Assembly (NCBI GenBank): GCA_009392275.1
Contig: VFGV01000020.1
Span: 34,563-98,562, forward strand
Length of the DNA stretch: 64,000 bases
Direction of reading: 5' to 3'
Source: SAR202 cluster bacterium
GTDB taxonomy: Bacteria; Chloroflexota; Dehalococcoidia; Lucifugimonadales; UBA2962
Under the pieces are notes generated by a model. The model had not been told where the DNA came from. It searched no databases and saw only the letters and a program-made list of their open reading frames with translations. Shown here piece after piece: positions 1-9,696 of this stretch. The stretch's first letter is position 1, and each line of letters begins with the position of its first letter. Position numbers and translations under genes: made by a program.

Positions 1-270
1 GTATGCTTATCAATAATCTCTAAATATAAATCTCACCCTAATTCCTATTTAAAGTTTGTAATAGTTGATGAGCAAGATGTGTATGAATCAATCAGCTTTG
101 CAAAATCAGTTGACTTTCCAGTCAAACGGTTAATACTAATGCCAGAAGGCAGTAAGGCCTCCAATTTAATTAGTAAGAGTAGTTGGCTTAGCGACTATTG
201 TATAAAAAATGGTTTACGATATTCATCTCGTTTACATGTTTTACTTTGGCAAGGTGTTAGAGGAAAATAA
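1..270 (+). CDS. queE: 7-carboxy-7-deazaguanine synthase QueE, C-terminal part (truncated by window start)
   Basis: Frame 1 is open from base 1: ...FVIVDEQDVYESISFAKSVDFPVKRLILMPEGSKASNLISKSSWLSDYCIKNGLRYSSRLHVLLWQGVRGK*; the LMPEG...RYSxRLHxxLWxGxRG ending resembles QueE radical-SAM C-termini. Confidence 0.75.
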   Translation, partial: VCLSIISKYKSHPNSYLKFVIVDEQDVYESISFAKSVDFPVKRLILMPEGSKASNLISKSSWLSDYCIKNGLRYSSRLHVLLWQGVRGK

Positions 271-327
271 ATAGTATTGTTAAAACGAAAACACAACAAC
301 TAACATTTAAAGTAGGAGGAAAGGAAG

Positions 328-1080
328 TTGAAATTTGCACGATATGAATTAGATGGGGCAGTCCATTATGGCATCGTATCAGGAGATACTGTAAATAGAA
401 TTACTGGGAACCCATGGGAGAAATATGAGGTTGCTAAAGAGTCAGAATCTATTTCATCAATTAAAATACTGGCTCCTACTGCCCCGTCGAAAATAATTGC
501 AATTGGCCTCAACTATAAAAGCCACCTAGGTGATAAAACTGCGCCTTCCGTTCCTGAACCATTTATCAAAACACCTTCGTGTATTGTTGGACCAAACGAT
601 TGTATTGTCTTACCTACAGATTCAACCATAGTTCAAGAGGAAGCTGAGTTAGCAATAATATTTGGTAAAACCTGCCGAAATGCCACAAAGCAAAATGCGC
701 TCGATTATGTTTTCGGGTATACGTGCGCTAATGACGTTAGCGAAAGAGATTGGCAAAAGAATGATCTTCAGTGGACTAGAGCTAAATCATCGGACACATT
801 CGGTCCAATTGGACCATTTATAGTAACGGGACTAGACCCATCTAATTTAGCTATAAGTGCCAGATTAAATGGTCAAACAGTTCAGTCTAGTAATACTTCA
901 GATTTATTGTTTGATGTGCCATCAATAATCGAATGGGTTAGTAAATTTATCACAATGGAACCTGGTGATTTAATTTTGACGGGAACGCCTGGAACTACTG
1001 CAACATTAAATGATGGAGATACTATAGAAATTGAGGTTGAGGGAATCGGAGTGTTATCGAATTGTGTTAAAGCAGAATGA
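328..1080 (+). CDS. Fumarylacetoacetate hydrolase (FAH) family protein
   Basis: ORF; KIIAIGLNYKSHLGD, EEAELAIIFGK, GYTCANDVSERDWQ, GDLILTGTPGT motifs. Confidence 0.9.
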   Translation: MKFARYELDGAVHYGIVSGDTVNRITGNPWEKYEVAKESESISSIKILAPTAPSKIIAIGLNYKSHLGDKTAPSVPEPFIKTPSCIVGPNDCIVLPTDSTIVQEEAELAIIFGKTCRNATKQNALDYVFGYTCANDVSERDWQKNDLQWTRAKSSDTFGPIGPFIVTGLDPSNLAISARLNGQTVQSSNTSDLLFDVPSIIEWVSKFITMEPGDLILTGTPGTTATLNDGDTIEIEVEGIGVLSNCVKAE

Positions 1081-1086
1081 TTGAAC

Positions 1087-1833
1087 TTAGAAAATTTGCT
1101 CTAATCTCAAGAACAGCAAGTCGCTACCATCACCAATAGACCAATAGTAAATTAGGTATACACCCGCCCCTACCATAGCTAGATTTCCTATTGGTTCAAC
1201 TAATGGAAATATTCTTCGCAATATTTTACGAACCAGCTCTTTGAAGAAAACGGCTCCAATGGCAACTGCAATCATTACCACCCCCATTCCAACTCCATAG
1301 CTAAGGGAACTAATTATTGTCTCTATTATGCTATAAGTTGTAACTGCTTTCCCCGTCACTATGCCTACTGTGGCTAAGAATATCGGCAACGCACAACTGA
1401 CCGATGCAACCGCATAACCAACCCCAAACAAGAATACGTTTCTAAGCCCTTTACCCTGTCCCAGATTCACTCTACTTGCCGCAATAAATCCTAATTTCTT
1501 CTTAAATACAATCAAGGAAATCCCAAATGAAGTGATAATTATGCCTACGATCAGCCCAGCTAAAGGTAAATATTGCCCTATCACAGATCCTCCGGCTGCC
1601 ACGATTAAGCCAACAATTCCAAAAACGACGATGAATCCAATGGTAGTCACTAAGCCAACCAATATTGCCCTAGAGCTATCGACTAATAAGTTGTTTGAGT
1701 CTGAATCTCCAGACAATTGATATCCGACATAAGCTGGAAACATAGCTGCTCCACATGGGTTAAAAGCAGCGACCATGCCAGCAGAGAAAGCAAATAGCAA
1801 CGGCACATCTATCATCAAAGTACTCCAAAACAA
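1087..1833 (-). CDS. CcdA/DsbD-like cytochrome c biogenesis transmembrane protein
   Basis: ORF; multiple TM segments, FNPCG near N-terminus and GYAVASVSCALP. Confidence 0.8.
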   Translation of the reverse strand: MFWSTLMIDVPLLFAFSAGMVAAFNPCGAAMFPAYVGYQLSGDSDSNNLLVDSSRAILVGLVTTIGFIVVFGIVGLIVAAGGSVIGQYLPLAGLIVGIIITSFGISLIVFKKKLGFIAASRVNLGQGKGLRNVFLFGVGYAVASVSCALPIFLATVGIVTGKAVTTYSIIETIISSLSYGVGMGVVMIAVAIGAVFFKELVRKILRRIFPLVEPIGNLAMVGAGVYLIYYWSIGDGSDLLFLRLEQIF

Positions 1834-2010
1834 CTTGTTAAATTCATTTTATTAAAGTGTGAAATTAATTTCTTTATAGGTTAACTTACAATTGCATGTT
1901 AAATGACTTCGGTTTAGTATTAATCTAATTGTGATAATAATCTGATGAAAATTTGGTAAAACTACTTAATTTTTCAAACTTAAACACATCAGCAGCACAA
2001 CAGAAATATT

Positions 2011-3777
2011 ATGACTCAAATTCACGACAAAACAAGCAAAGACAGGGTGATTCCAATTCTTCCAGAAGAACTAGAAGAATTCGAACATGAGGTAAAGCGA
2101 TTTCAAGCAGGCGAATGGAATACAGAACATGAATTTATGGCTTTTCGGCTACGCCAAGGAGTATATGGACAGCGTCAGCCGGATGTTCAAATGGTTCGAG
2201 TCAAAGCACCTTTTGGTGGATTAACGGCTGATCAACTAGATGCTCTATCCATATTTGCGGACAGGTATACACCGCTTCGTAAAGGACATATAACTACTAG
2301 AGAGAATATCCAATTCCATCACGTTAAACTTGAAGACGCAGCTGCAGGGTTGCACATTTTGGCCAAAGCCGGATTGAGCACCAGAGAAGCCTGCGGTAAC
2401 ACTGTTAGAAACGTTACAGGTTGCCCAATGGCAGGTGTATGCGGTGATGAACCGTTCGATGTAACCCCTTATGCAGCAGCGTACGCGAGGTATTTTGTGA
2501 GGCATCCGTTTAGCCAATCAATGCCCAGAAAAATCAAATCAGCATTTTCTGGTTGTGAAAGTGACTGTGCAATCACACCCATCCATGATGTAGGCTTTGT
2601 GCCTAAAATCAAAGACGGTGTCAAAGGATTCAAAATGTTTATGGGTGGCGGCACATCAATTATGCCTCGGCTTGCACCGACCCTGTATGAATTCGTTAGC
2701 GAAAATGAATATCTAAAGGTTACAGAGGCTGCAATTAGGGTTTTCCATAAATCTAATGAATTGAGACGAAACCGTATGAAGGCACGGGTGAAGTTTCTAA
2801 TTGACCGAATAGGTATTGATGACTTTAGAGTTTTGGTTGAAAAAGAAATGGAGGGTGATTGGGCAAAAAAATCGTTTGATCCAACAAATCTGCTTTTTAT
2901 TGAAGATGAACTAGCAGATGCTCCGAATCAAGATGCAGATTTCAAACAACCCAAGTCATTAGATCCAAAATTCGATCAGTGGTGTGAATCTAACGTGGAG
3001 ACTCAAAAACAGACGGGATATCACACTGCTACAGTTAAGGTAAAACTTGGTGATCTAGATGTAGGTCAATTCCAAAGATTGGCCGATTTGTCACGGAGAT
3101 TTGCTGGAGGCCGGTGTCGAATTACCCATCAGCAAAACCTAACCTTTAGATGGGTTCCTAAAAATGCACTTTATGAATTATGGAGTGAACTGGAAACAAT
3201 TGGATTGGGCAATAGCGGTGTTCATCAAATCAGCGATGTAGTTTCATGCCCTGGAACCGATAGCTGCAAACTAGGAATAACCTCCTCAATGGGCCTTGCA
3301 CGTGCGCTTGAAAGTATAATTGAAGAGCTAAACATCGACGATCCTTTGGTTAAAAAGATGCATGTCAAAATGAGTGGTTGTCCAAATGGATGTGGACAAC
3401 ATCATATAGCTGATATCGGATTTCATGGAGCAGCCGCTAAAGCCCCAGGAGGACAAGTACCTGCATATGAATTATTCTTAGGTGGAAGTTATGCGGCTAA
3501 TGATGCACGTTTTGGAATTAGAGTTAAAGCCAAAATACCCGCTAAGAATGCTCCAGATGCTTTGAAAAAAATAATTCAAACATATATGTCAAAAAGAAAT
3601 GACAATGAAGAATTTAAGGATTTTGCAGTAAGGTTTGGATCAGAAAATTTTGAAGAAGTGCTACAGGAGTTTAAAGATGTCGGCGAATTGAATCGCGACA
3701 CCTTACCAAAATATATGGACTGGGATAAAACAATTAAATACGTTCTAGAAAGAGGCGAGGGAGAGTGCATGGTCTAG
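2011..3777 (+). CDS. Ferredoxin-type nitrite/sulfite reductase (siroheme, 4Fe-4S)
   Basis: ORF; TTRENIQFHHV, NVTGCPMAGVC, CPGTDSCKLG...SGCPNGCGQHHIADIGF siroheme/4Fe-4S motifs. Confidence 0.92.
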   Translation: MTQIHDKTSKDRVIPILPEELEEFEHEVKRFQAGEWNTEHEFMAFRLRQGVYGQRQPDVQMVRVKAPFGGLTADQLDALSIFADRYTPLRKGHITTRENIQFHHVKLEDAAAGLHILAKAGLSTREACGNTVRNVTGCPMAGVCGDEPFDVTPYAAAYARYFVRHPFSQSMPRKIKSAFSGCESDCAITPIHDVGFVPKIKDGVKGFKMFMGGGTSIMPRLAPTLYEFVSENEYLKVTEAAIRVFHKSNELRRNRMKARVKFLIDRIGIDDFRVLVEKEMEGDWAKKSFDPTNLLFIEDELADAPNQDADFKQPKSLDPKFDQWCESNVETQKQTGYHTATVKVKLGDLDVGQFQRLADLSRRFAGGRCRITHQQNLTFRWVPKNALYELWSELETIGLGNSGVHQISDVVSCPGTDSCKLGITSSMGLARALESIIEELNIDDPLVKKMHVKMSGCPNGCGQHHIADIGFHGAAAKAPGGQVPAYELFLGGSYAANDARFGIRVKAKIPAKNAPDALKKIIQTYMSKRNDNEEFKDFAVRFGSENFEEVLQEFKDVGELNRDTLPKYMDWDKTIKYVLERGEGECMV

Positions 3778-3936
3778 AACCTGGTTAAGGTTAATTGTTT
3801 CCTTTTACATCTGTAAATATAGTTGCTAGTTAAGCATTACGAGCAGCCATATTACAAAAATAATTCCTTGCGAGCCTTGCTATGTTGTAAATTTCGCCTC
3901 TATAAATAATCTAAAGAAACAAAATATCTAATTCTA

Positions 3937-5595
3937 TTGAAAAATAAAAATGAAAGTGAGGCTAGTAATTTGAACGTAGATACCGCAATTTGCCGAATAT
4001 TAAAGGCTGAAGGAATCGACTGGATAGCAGCTTTTCCCCATCAATCCATAATAGACGTTGCCGCCAAAGAAGGAATCAAGCCAGTCATTGTTAGACAAGA
4101 ACGAGCGGGCGTTAATATGGCAGATGCACTAAGCCGTGTTACCAATGGTAAAACTATCGGTGTATTTACAATGCAGTACGGACCAGGTGCAGAAAATGCA
4201 TTTAGTGGAGTAGCACAAGCCTACGCTGACAATGTGCCAATACTGTTACTTCCAGGAGGTAACCCACAAGACCGAGTTGGAGTTCACCCAAGTTTCGATT
4301 CTTTAGATCATTACAAAGGAATAACAAAATGGGCATCATATATTATGTCTGCCGATCGAACTGTTGACGTTATGAGGTCTGCTTTTAGTAATTTGAGAAA
4401 TGGTAGGCCAGGTCCTGTACTAGTTGAAATACCTGTAGACGTGGCTACCCATGAAGTAAAAAACTTTAACTATACGCCTGTAAAGCAAACCCGGTCCGAG
4501 GCTGACCCTCAAGATGTGTCCGATATAGTTGGAGCTATTGAAGCATCAAGTAATCCAGTAATTACTGCTGGACAAGGAATAATGTACTCAGACGCTTCAT
4601 CAGAGCTAATCGAACTAGCCGAATTAACAGGTATACCAGTAGTAACCACGCTAGCTGGGAAAAGTGGCTTCCCTGAAAATCATCCACTATCTTTAGGCTG
4701 TGCTGCTAGAACCGCTACTGGCATGTCAGCCCACTTTTTAAATGAAACTGACATGATGATTGGTATAGGCACAAGTTTCACTAAGTCTATATTTGGCTCC
4801 CCTGTTCCAGATAAAGCAGAAATCATACAAATAACCAACCATAGCGAGGACCTACATAAGGATTATTCAATAAATTATGGAGCAGTCGGAGACGCAAAGC
4901 TTGTTATTAAACAAATTATCCAAGAATTAAGAAATAGAAATGTTAAACCCAGACAAGGAACTGCTGAGCATATAGAAGAGCAGAGAAAACAATGGATGAA
5001 GAAATGGGAACCTAAGTTGTCTTCAAATGAAATCCCGATAAGCCCTTATAGGGTATTCAGAGAGATTGAAAAAACTGTTGATGTATCAAACACAATAGTG
5101 ACACATGACTCTGGCTATCCAAGAGATCAACTTGTGCCATTTTGGAAACCTGTTGAACAACACGGCTATATTGGTTGGGGTAAATCCACTCAATTAGGCT
5201 ATGGCCTCGGACTAGCAATAGGAGCTAAGCTTGCCAAACCAGAAAAAACAGTAATTAATTTTATGGGAGATGCAGCATTTGGAATGGCTGGTCTCGACAT
5301 AGAGACTGCTACTCGCAACAAGATTGGTATAACTACCATTGTTTTACATAACGGAGTGATGACTGGATATGCAGCTAACTATATGCCAGTTGCAGCGGAC
5401 ACATATGGAAGCAATCAATTAGAAGGCGACTATGCTACTGTGGCAAAAGGACTGGGAGCGCACGGAGAAAGAATTGAAAAAATCGAGGACATTTCCGCAG
5501 GAATGGAACGCGCTTTAGCAGCAAATAAAAATGGTCAACCTGCACTTTTAGAAATTATGACCAAGGAAGAGCCAGAAGTATCTAAATACTGGTAA
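3937..5595 (+). CDS. Thiamine pyrophosphate-requiring enzyme (acetolactate synthase-like)
   Basis: ORF; VRQERAGVNMADALSRVT...YGPGAENAFSG and GDAAFGMAGLDIETATRNKI TPP motif; initiator TTG as given, internal ATG at 3949 possible. Confidence 0.87.
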   Translation: MKNKNESEASNLNVDTAICRILKAEGIDWIAAFPHQSIIDVAAKEGIKPVIVRQERAGVNMADALSRVTNGKTIGVFTMQYGPGAENAFSGVAQAYADNVPILLLPGGNPQDRVGVHPSFDSLDHYKGITKWASYIMSADRTVDVMRSAFSNLRNGRPGPVLVEIPVDVATHEVKNFNYTPVKQTRSEADPQDVSDIVGAIEASSNPVITAGQGIMYSDASSELIELAELTGIPVVTTLAGKSGFPENHPLSLGCAARTATGMSAHFLNETDMMIGIGTSFTKSIFGSPVPDKAEIIQITNHSEDLHKDYSINYGAVGDAKLVIKQIIQELRNRNVKPRQGTAEHIEEQRKQWMKKWEPKLSSNEIPISPYRVFREIEKTVDVSNTIVTHDSGYPRDQLVPFWKPVEQHGYIGWGKSTQLGYGLGLAIGAKLAKPEKTVINFMGDAAFGMAGLDIETATRNKIGITTIVLHNGVMTGYAANYMPVAADTYGSNQLEGDYATVAKGLGAHGERIEKIEDISAGMERALAANKNGQPALLEIMTKEEPEVSKYW

Positions 5596-5624
5596 ATCAT
5601 ATATTTTAAGGAATATTAATAACA

Positions 5625-7013
5625 ATGAAAATCACTAGCTTTGTAATTTTAGTAGTGTTGTCAGTCCTAATCACAGCATGTGGAACAACTGAAGTTACAA
5701 GTAACGAAACAAGTGCCAACGCGGAAGAACCTGACATCGAAGTGGTAATCTCTGAACCAATAGAAGACTCTGTTCCTGCAACACCAATACCCGAGGATAC
5801 GCCTGTTCCTGAGAATACTCCTACGCCGATACCGCCTACCGCAATACCTGCAACTCCTACTTTGGAGCCAGTAGAGGAAATTGTCGAGCCAGTAGAGGAA
5901 ATTGTCGAGCCAGATATTTCCGATGATACTACTAATAATACTGATGCTGATACGTCCACCTCATCTCCGATGGAAATAAATGAATGCTCTGATATTCCTG
6001 ATATGACTCAAAGAAGCATGTGTGAAATGGCAGAAAAGATGGGAATGAGTATGGAAGACATGATGGAAATGGCAGAAGAGATGGGCATGTTAGATGACAT
6101 GGATACGGGTGAGGATGATGTGATGACTATGGATATTGCAGATATGGAGGGAATGGGCGGCATTAACCCATGTCTCGAAGTAGAGGAGGAATATAGATCC
6201 CGATGTGAAGAATCCATTAGAAGAGAAGTTAAGCAAAATACTGAAGGAGAGAATCAGGAATCAGACGGATATTATATAGACGGGGATTTTGACCCCAACA
6301 ATTTACCTAAGGTGGCTAAGTCTAATTTTGTGGAACTCGACAAAATAGGACGAACTTCGAAACTTCGATCCGGTGTTGGTCATGATTATGCATTTAATAC
6401 ATCTGAATATGACCCCACTGGAGCAAGCTGCAGAAGCATGAAGCACTATATGATTCCTATCGGAGTGCCACTAGAAAATTCTTTATATTCGATAACTCCA
6501 CACACATTTGAGTGGATGTCGATAAAATTCTTTTCTCCGGTAGATGGAGTTGTGCAAGATGTAGTATATAGTTATAACTCTTACGGTCCTGAGGCTCAAT
6601 TCACTATAAGTTCTGATGACCATGCTGGATATTACTTCAATTTCTACCATGTAAATCTTGATCCAAGCTTAGTATTGGGAACTAAAGTAACGGCCGGTCA
6701 ATATATAGGACATTTAGGTAGCGAGGAAGCTTGGGTAGAAATCGGTGTTGAGGTTAGGGTAAATTCAAGGGAATCGCATTTGGTATCTTTTATACAAGTA
6801 GCTACAGATGAAGTTCTATCAGAATATCAATCCCGTGGACTAAATTCGTCGGCAGATGTAATAGTCACCAAAGAAGAGAGAGATGCTAAGCCGCTGGCAT
6901 GTGACAGGAACTCAGAGGCTGGGTGGTTTGAAGGTGGTGGCAGCTATAAGCCAACAGAATCATTTATGATATGGCAATTTGAGAGCGATGAAAATTGGTT
7001 CTTTTTCAACTAA
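5625..7013 (+). CDS. Lipoprotein with Pro/Glu-rich and Met/Asp-rich linkers and a degenerate M23-like C-terminal domain
   Basis: ORF; lipobox LITAC; GVVQDVVYSYNSYGPEAQFTISSD...YHVNLDPSLVLGTKVTAGQYIGHLG resembles the LytM/M23 barrel. Confidence 0.65.
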   Translation: MKITSFVILVVLSVLITACGTTEVTSNETSANAEEPDIEVVISEPIEDSVPATPIPEDTPVPENTPTPIPPTAIPATPTLEPVEEIVEPVEEIVEPDISDDTTNNTDADTSTSSPMEINECSDIPDMTQRSMCEMAEKMGMSMEDMMEMAEEMGMLDDMDTGEDDVMTMDIADMEGMGGINPCLEVEEEYRSRCEESIRREVKQNTEGENQESDGYYIDGDFDPNNLPKVAKSNFVELDKIGRTSKLRSGVGHDYAFNTSEYDPTGASCRSMKHYMIPIGVPLENSLYSITPHTFEWMSIKFFSPVDGVVQDVVYSYNSYGPEAQFTISSDDHAGYYFNFYHVNLDPSLVLGTKVTAGQYIGHLGSEEAWVEIGVEVRVNSRESHLVSFIQVATDEVLSEYQSRGLNSSADVIVTKEERDAKPLACDRNSEAGWFEGGGSYKPTESFMIWQFESDENWFFFN

Positions 7014-7017
7014 ATCT

Positions 7018-9327
7018 TTAAATTATCGCGTCAATTTTTTTTAACGATTCTATTTTCTTGATTGAATAGCCAAGTTCTGTTAACAATTCCTCAGAATGCT
7101 CTCCGAAATCAGGAGCCGAACGAATATTGGCGACCCTATTCGAATCAAAAATAAAAGGGGTGCCCATATGCTTTACAGAACCAACAAAAGTATGCGATTC
7201 AACGCTTAGTCCAGTCTTGATTGCATGAATATCTGAATGGATATCGATGGTATGGGACGATGCGGAGCACTCAACATCAACAAATTTTAAAACATTTAAG
7301 ACTTCATCTGTTTCAAGTTCTCCAATAACTTTTTCGAACTCTTCTGCAATTATCTTGTCATTTGTCTCTCTAAGTTTAAAATCACTATATTTTCGAGAAA
7401 GTGTATCCAATCCTAACGCCACACATGCACGTTTAAAACTATTGTCATCATGGCAAGATAGAAAAATATATCCATCTACTGTCTTATACAGCCGATATGT
7501 TGCGCATGGGCCATGTATGCTCACAGAACCTGTGGTTGATGTCCGATTAAAAAACTTCTGGAATTCTCCAGCCTGAATAGCTACAGCACCGTGTAGGAGA
7601 GATGTTTCAATATGTTGACCTAGGCCCGTTTTATTCTTCTCAACTAGAGCTGAAATTACGCCAAAGCTTGCTAACATTGCAGATGCATAATCTGCCATCG
7701 CTAACTTCAGGAAAACTGGATCACTTAAGCTTCCAGATTGCTCTATCATTGCACCAGACATAGCCTGAATTAAAGGATCAAATGCTGCTTTATCCTTCAT
7801 TGGACCTAACGAGCCGAAACCGGTCAAAGACAAATATATTAAACTAGGGTTTATTCTTACCAGGGTCTGATAGTCGATATTTAAAACCTTGGGAACTCCG
7901 GGACGATAGTTTTCCATAACTACATCTGCTTGTTTAACTAAATCATATAAAACAGATTTGCCTTGTTGGATTTTTAAATCAATTACAATTCCACGTTTAC
8001 CATGATTCCAAGTTTGAAAAGAACCACCTAAGGCTCGAAATCCGTCACCTGCTGGGGATTCAACTTTGACTACATCTGCTCCAAGTCGAGCTAAAATACT
8101 GGCCGCATAGGATCCGGAAATATAACCAGTCAAATCTATTATTTTTATATCTTTCAGCGGGCCTTGTTTTTTAAAATCATGTAAATGTTTCGATCCACTT
8201 TCCGGGGTAATCAACCGTTCTGCAATTGTAGAAACGGCCTCTTTAAAGCTTGTCTTTATAGGCCGACCACCAATCCGTCCAGGAGTGCGTTGAAACTTTA
8301 ATGGTAATCCTATTGTTTTTTTGTTGTTTGAGTTTAAATCAAACAAATCGTTCGCTACAATTTGGGGGTGGTCAACAAATACCTTTTTTGTGGAAGCTAT
8401 TATGCTGGGGACATCATATTGCTCGAATTGTTTCAGCCAATGTTCAGAGTCTCTCGTTATAACCACATCTTGAATCAGCTTTATTAAAATATCTCTATTA
8501 GCAAGCTGAAGGTTCCATGGAGCTCCATCAAATTTCGGATCACTTGCCCAATCTAATCTATCCAGAGCAATACAAAGTTTATTCCAGAATGTTTCGTTAC
8601 CACAAGCAATAAATATCCATTCACTATCAGCGCACTGGTAAAGTCTATAAACGGGATTTGCGCCTTTTTGATCTTTTGCATATCTTATCCAAGGAGTGAC
8701 ATTCGGTGACAAAACCATAGAACCACTAAACATAGCTATGGCCGAGTCATATAAAGATATATTTAATTTAAGACCCGATTGGCGTTTACTTCTTGACCAA
8801 AGTGCGGCTCCGATCCCATTTATACTAAGAAATGCAGCTCCATAGTTTGCTACCGGCAGATGAATAAAAACTGGAGATTGCTCCCACCCTCCCTGATCTC
8901 CATATAAACCAACATGATTGGATACAACACCCTCACCACCGGAGTTCTTAGCAAGTGGTCCAGTTTCACCAAATGGAGATATTACGCAATAAACTACATT
9001 ACTTTGTTTTAGTGCTAGTAAGTCGAAGTCAATAGGTTGATTAGTTTTTAGACTGGGCCGATATGTGTTAATCACGACATCGGAACTACACGCTAGTCTC
9101 AATATGTTTTCAATATCTGTTTTAGAAGTTGAGTCAGCATCAATGTAACACTTACCTCTATTCCACAGGTCAAACATCGAATCATTAAAATCAATCTCAG
9201 AAAACCCTAAGTTAATTCTTGTTACATCTGCACCCATGTCTGCCAGCATCATGCTTGCATAGGATCCGGCTAAGTCAGAATCCAAATCTAACACTTTTAA
9301 TCCTACATATGGCCCTGAATTTGACAT
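7018..9327 (-). CDS. Tandem-fused type III CoA-transferase (CaiB/BaiF) protein
   Basis: 769-aa ORF; two repeats each starting GLKVLDLDSDLAGSYASMMLADMGADV / DIKIIDLTGYISGSYAASILARLGADVVKVE. Confidence 0.9.
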   Translation of the reverse strand: MSNSGPYVGLKVLDLDSDLAGSYASMMLADMGADVTRINLGFSEIDFNDSMFDLWNRGKCYIDADSTSKTDIENILRLACSSDVVINTYRPSLKTNQPIDFDLLALKQSNVVYCVISPFGETGPLAKNSGGEGVVSNHVGLYGDQGGWEQSPVFIHLPVANYGAAFLSINGIGAALWSRSKRQSGLKLNISLYDSAIAMFSGSMVLSPNVTPWIRYAKDQKGANPVYRLYQCADSEWIFIACGNETFWNKLCIALDRLDWASDPKFDGAPWNLQLANRDILIKLIQDVVITRDSEHWLKQFEQYDVPSIIASTKKVFVDHPQIVANDLFDLNSNNKKTIGLPLKFQRTPGRIGGRPIKTSFKEAVSTIAERLITPESGSKHLHDFKKQGPLKDIKIIDLTGYISGSYAASILARLGADVVKVESPAGDGFRALGGSFQTWNHGKRGIVIDLKIQQGKSVLYDLVKQADVVMENYRPGVPKVLNIDYQTLVRINPSLIYLSLTGFGSLGPMKDKAAFDPLIQAMSGAMIEQSGSLSDPVFLKLAMADYASAMLASFGVISALVEKNKTGLGQHIETSLLHGAVAIQAGEFQKFFNRTSTTGSVSIHGPCATYRLYKTVDGYIFLSCHDDNSFKRACVALGLDTLSRKYSDFKLRETNDKIIAEEFEKVIGELETDEVLNVLKFVDVECSASSHTIDIHSDIHAIKTGLSVESHTFVGSVKHMGTPFIFDSNRVANIRSAPDFGEHSEELLTELGYSIKKIESLKKIDAII

Positions 9328-9455
9328 ATAAACTCTAGTATGTCAGCTTATAACAACGTCGTACCGCTTCGCAAAAGAATTGCAAACAGGAATAACAGAA
9401 ACTGTTTATAAAGATATACAATTGCTAAAAAGAGCATCTTTAATACAATAATTTC

Positions 9456-9686
9456 ATGAGCACAGCGTACATATTAATGGCATTTTTATCTGTCTGGATA
9501 AGCATTGAAATCTTGTTTTATACTGCTACACGCTTAGCGATATCCGAGCCATCTCAAACTGATTATAAACGTTTTATCTGGCCTGTTAGAAGTCTTACGT
9601 TAATCTTGCTTATATTTGCGTTTTTAGTCGTAAATTTATCAAACCAATTGGATTTTGTTGATCTAATTTTTATTTGCACTTTTTAA
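9456..9686 (+). CDS. Small hydrophobic membrane protein
   Basis: 76-aa ORF with two hydrophobic stretches immediately upstream of an MFS gene; no family recognised. Confidence 0.5.
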   Translation: MSTAYILMAFLSVWISIEILFYTATRLAISEPSQTDYKRFIWPVRSLTLILLIFAFLVVNLSNQLDFVDLIFICTF

Positions 9687-9696
9687 TACTATTACA

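Noticed and set aside
5606-5959. Minus-strand 117-aa Ser/Gly-rich ORF
   Set aside because: Antisense shadow of the Pro/Glu-rich linker of the lipoprotein gene; repetitive composition mirrors sense codons
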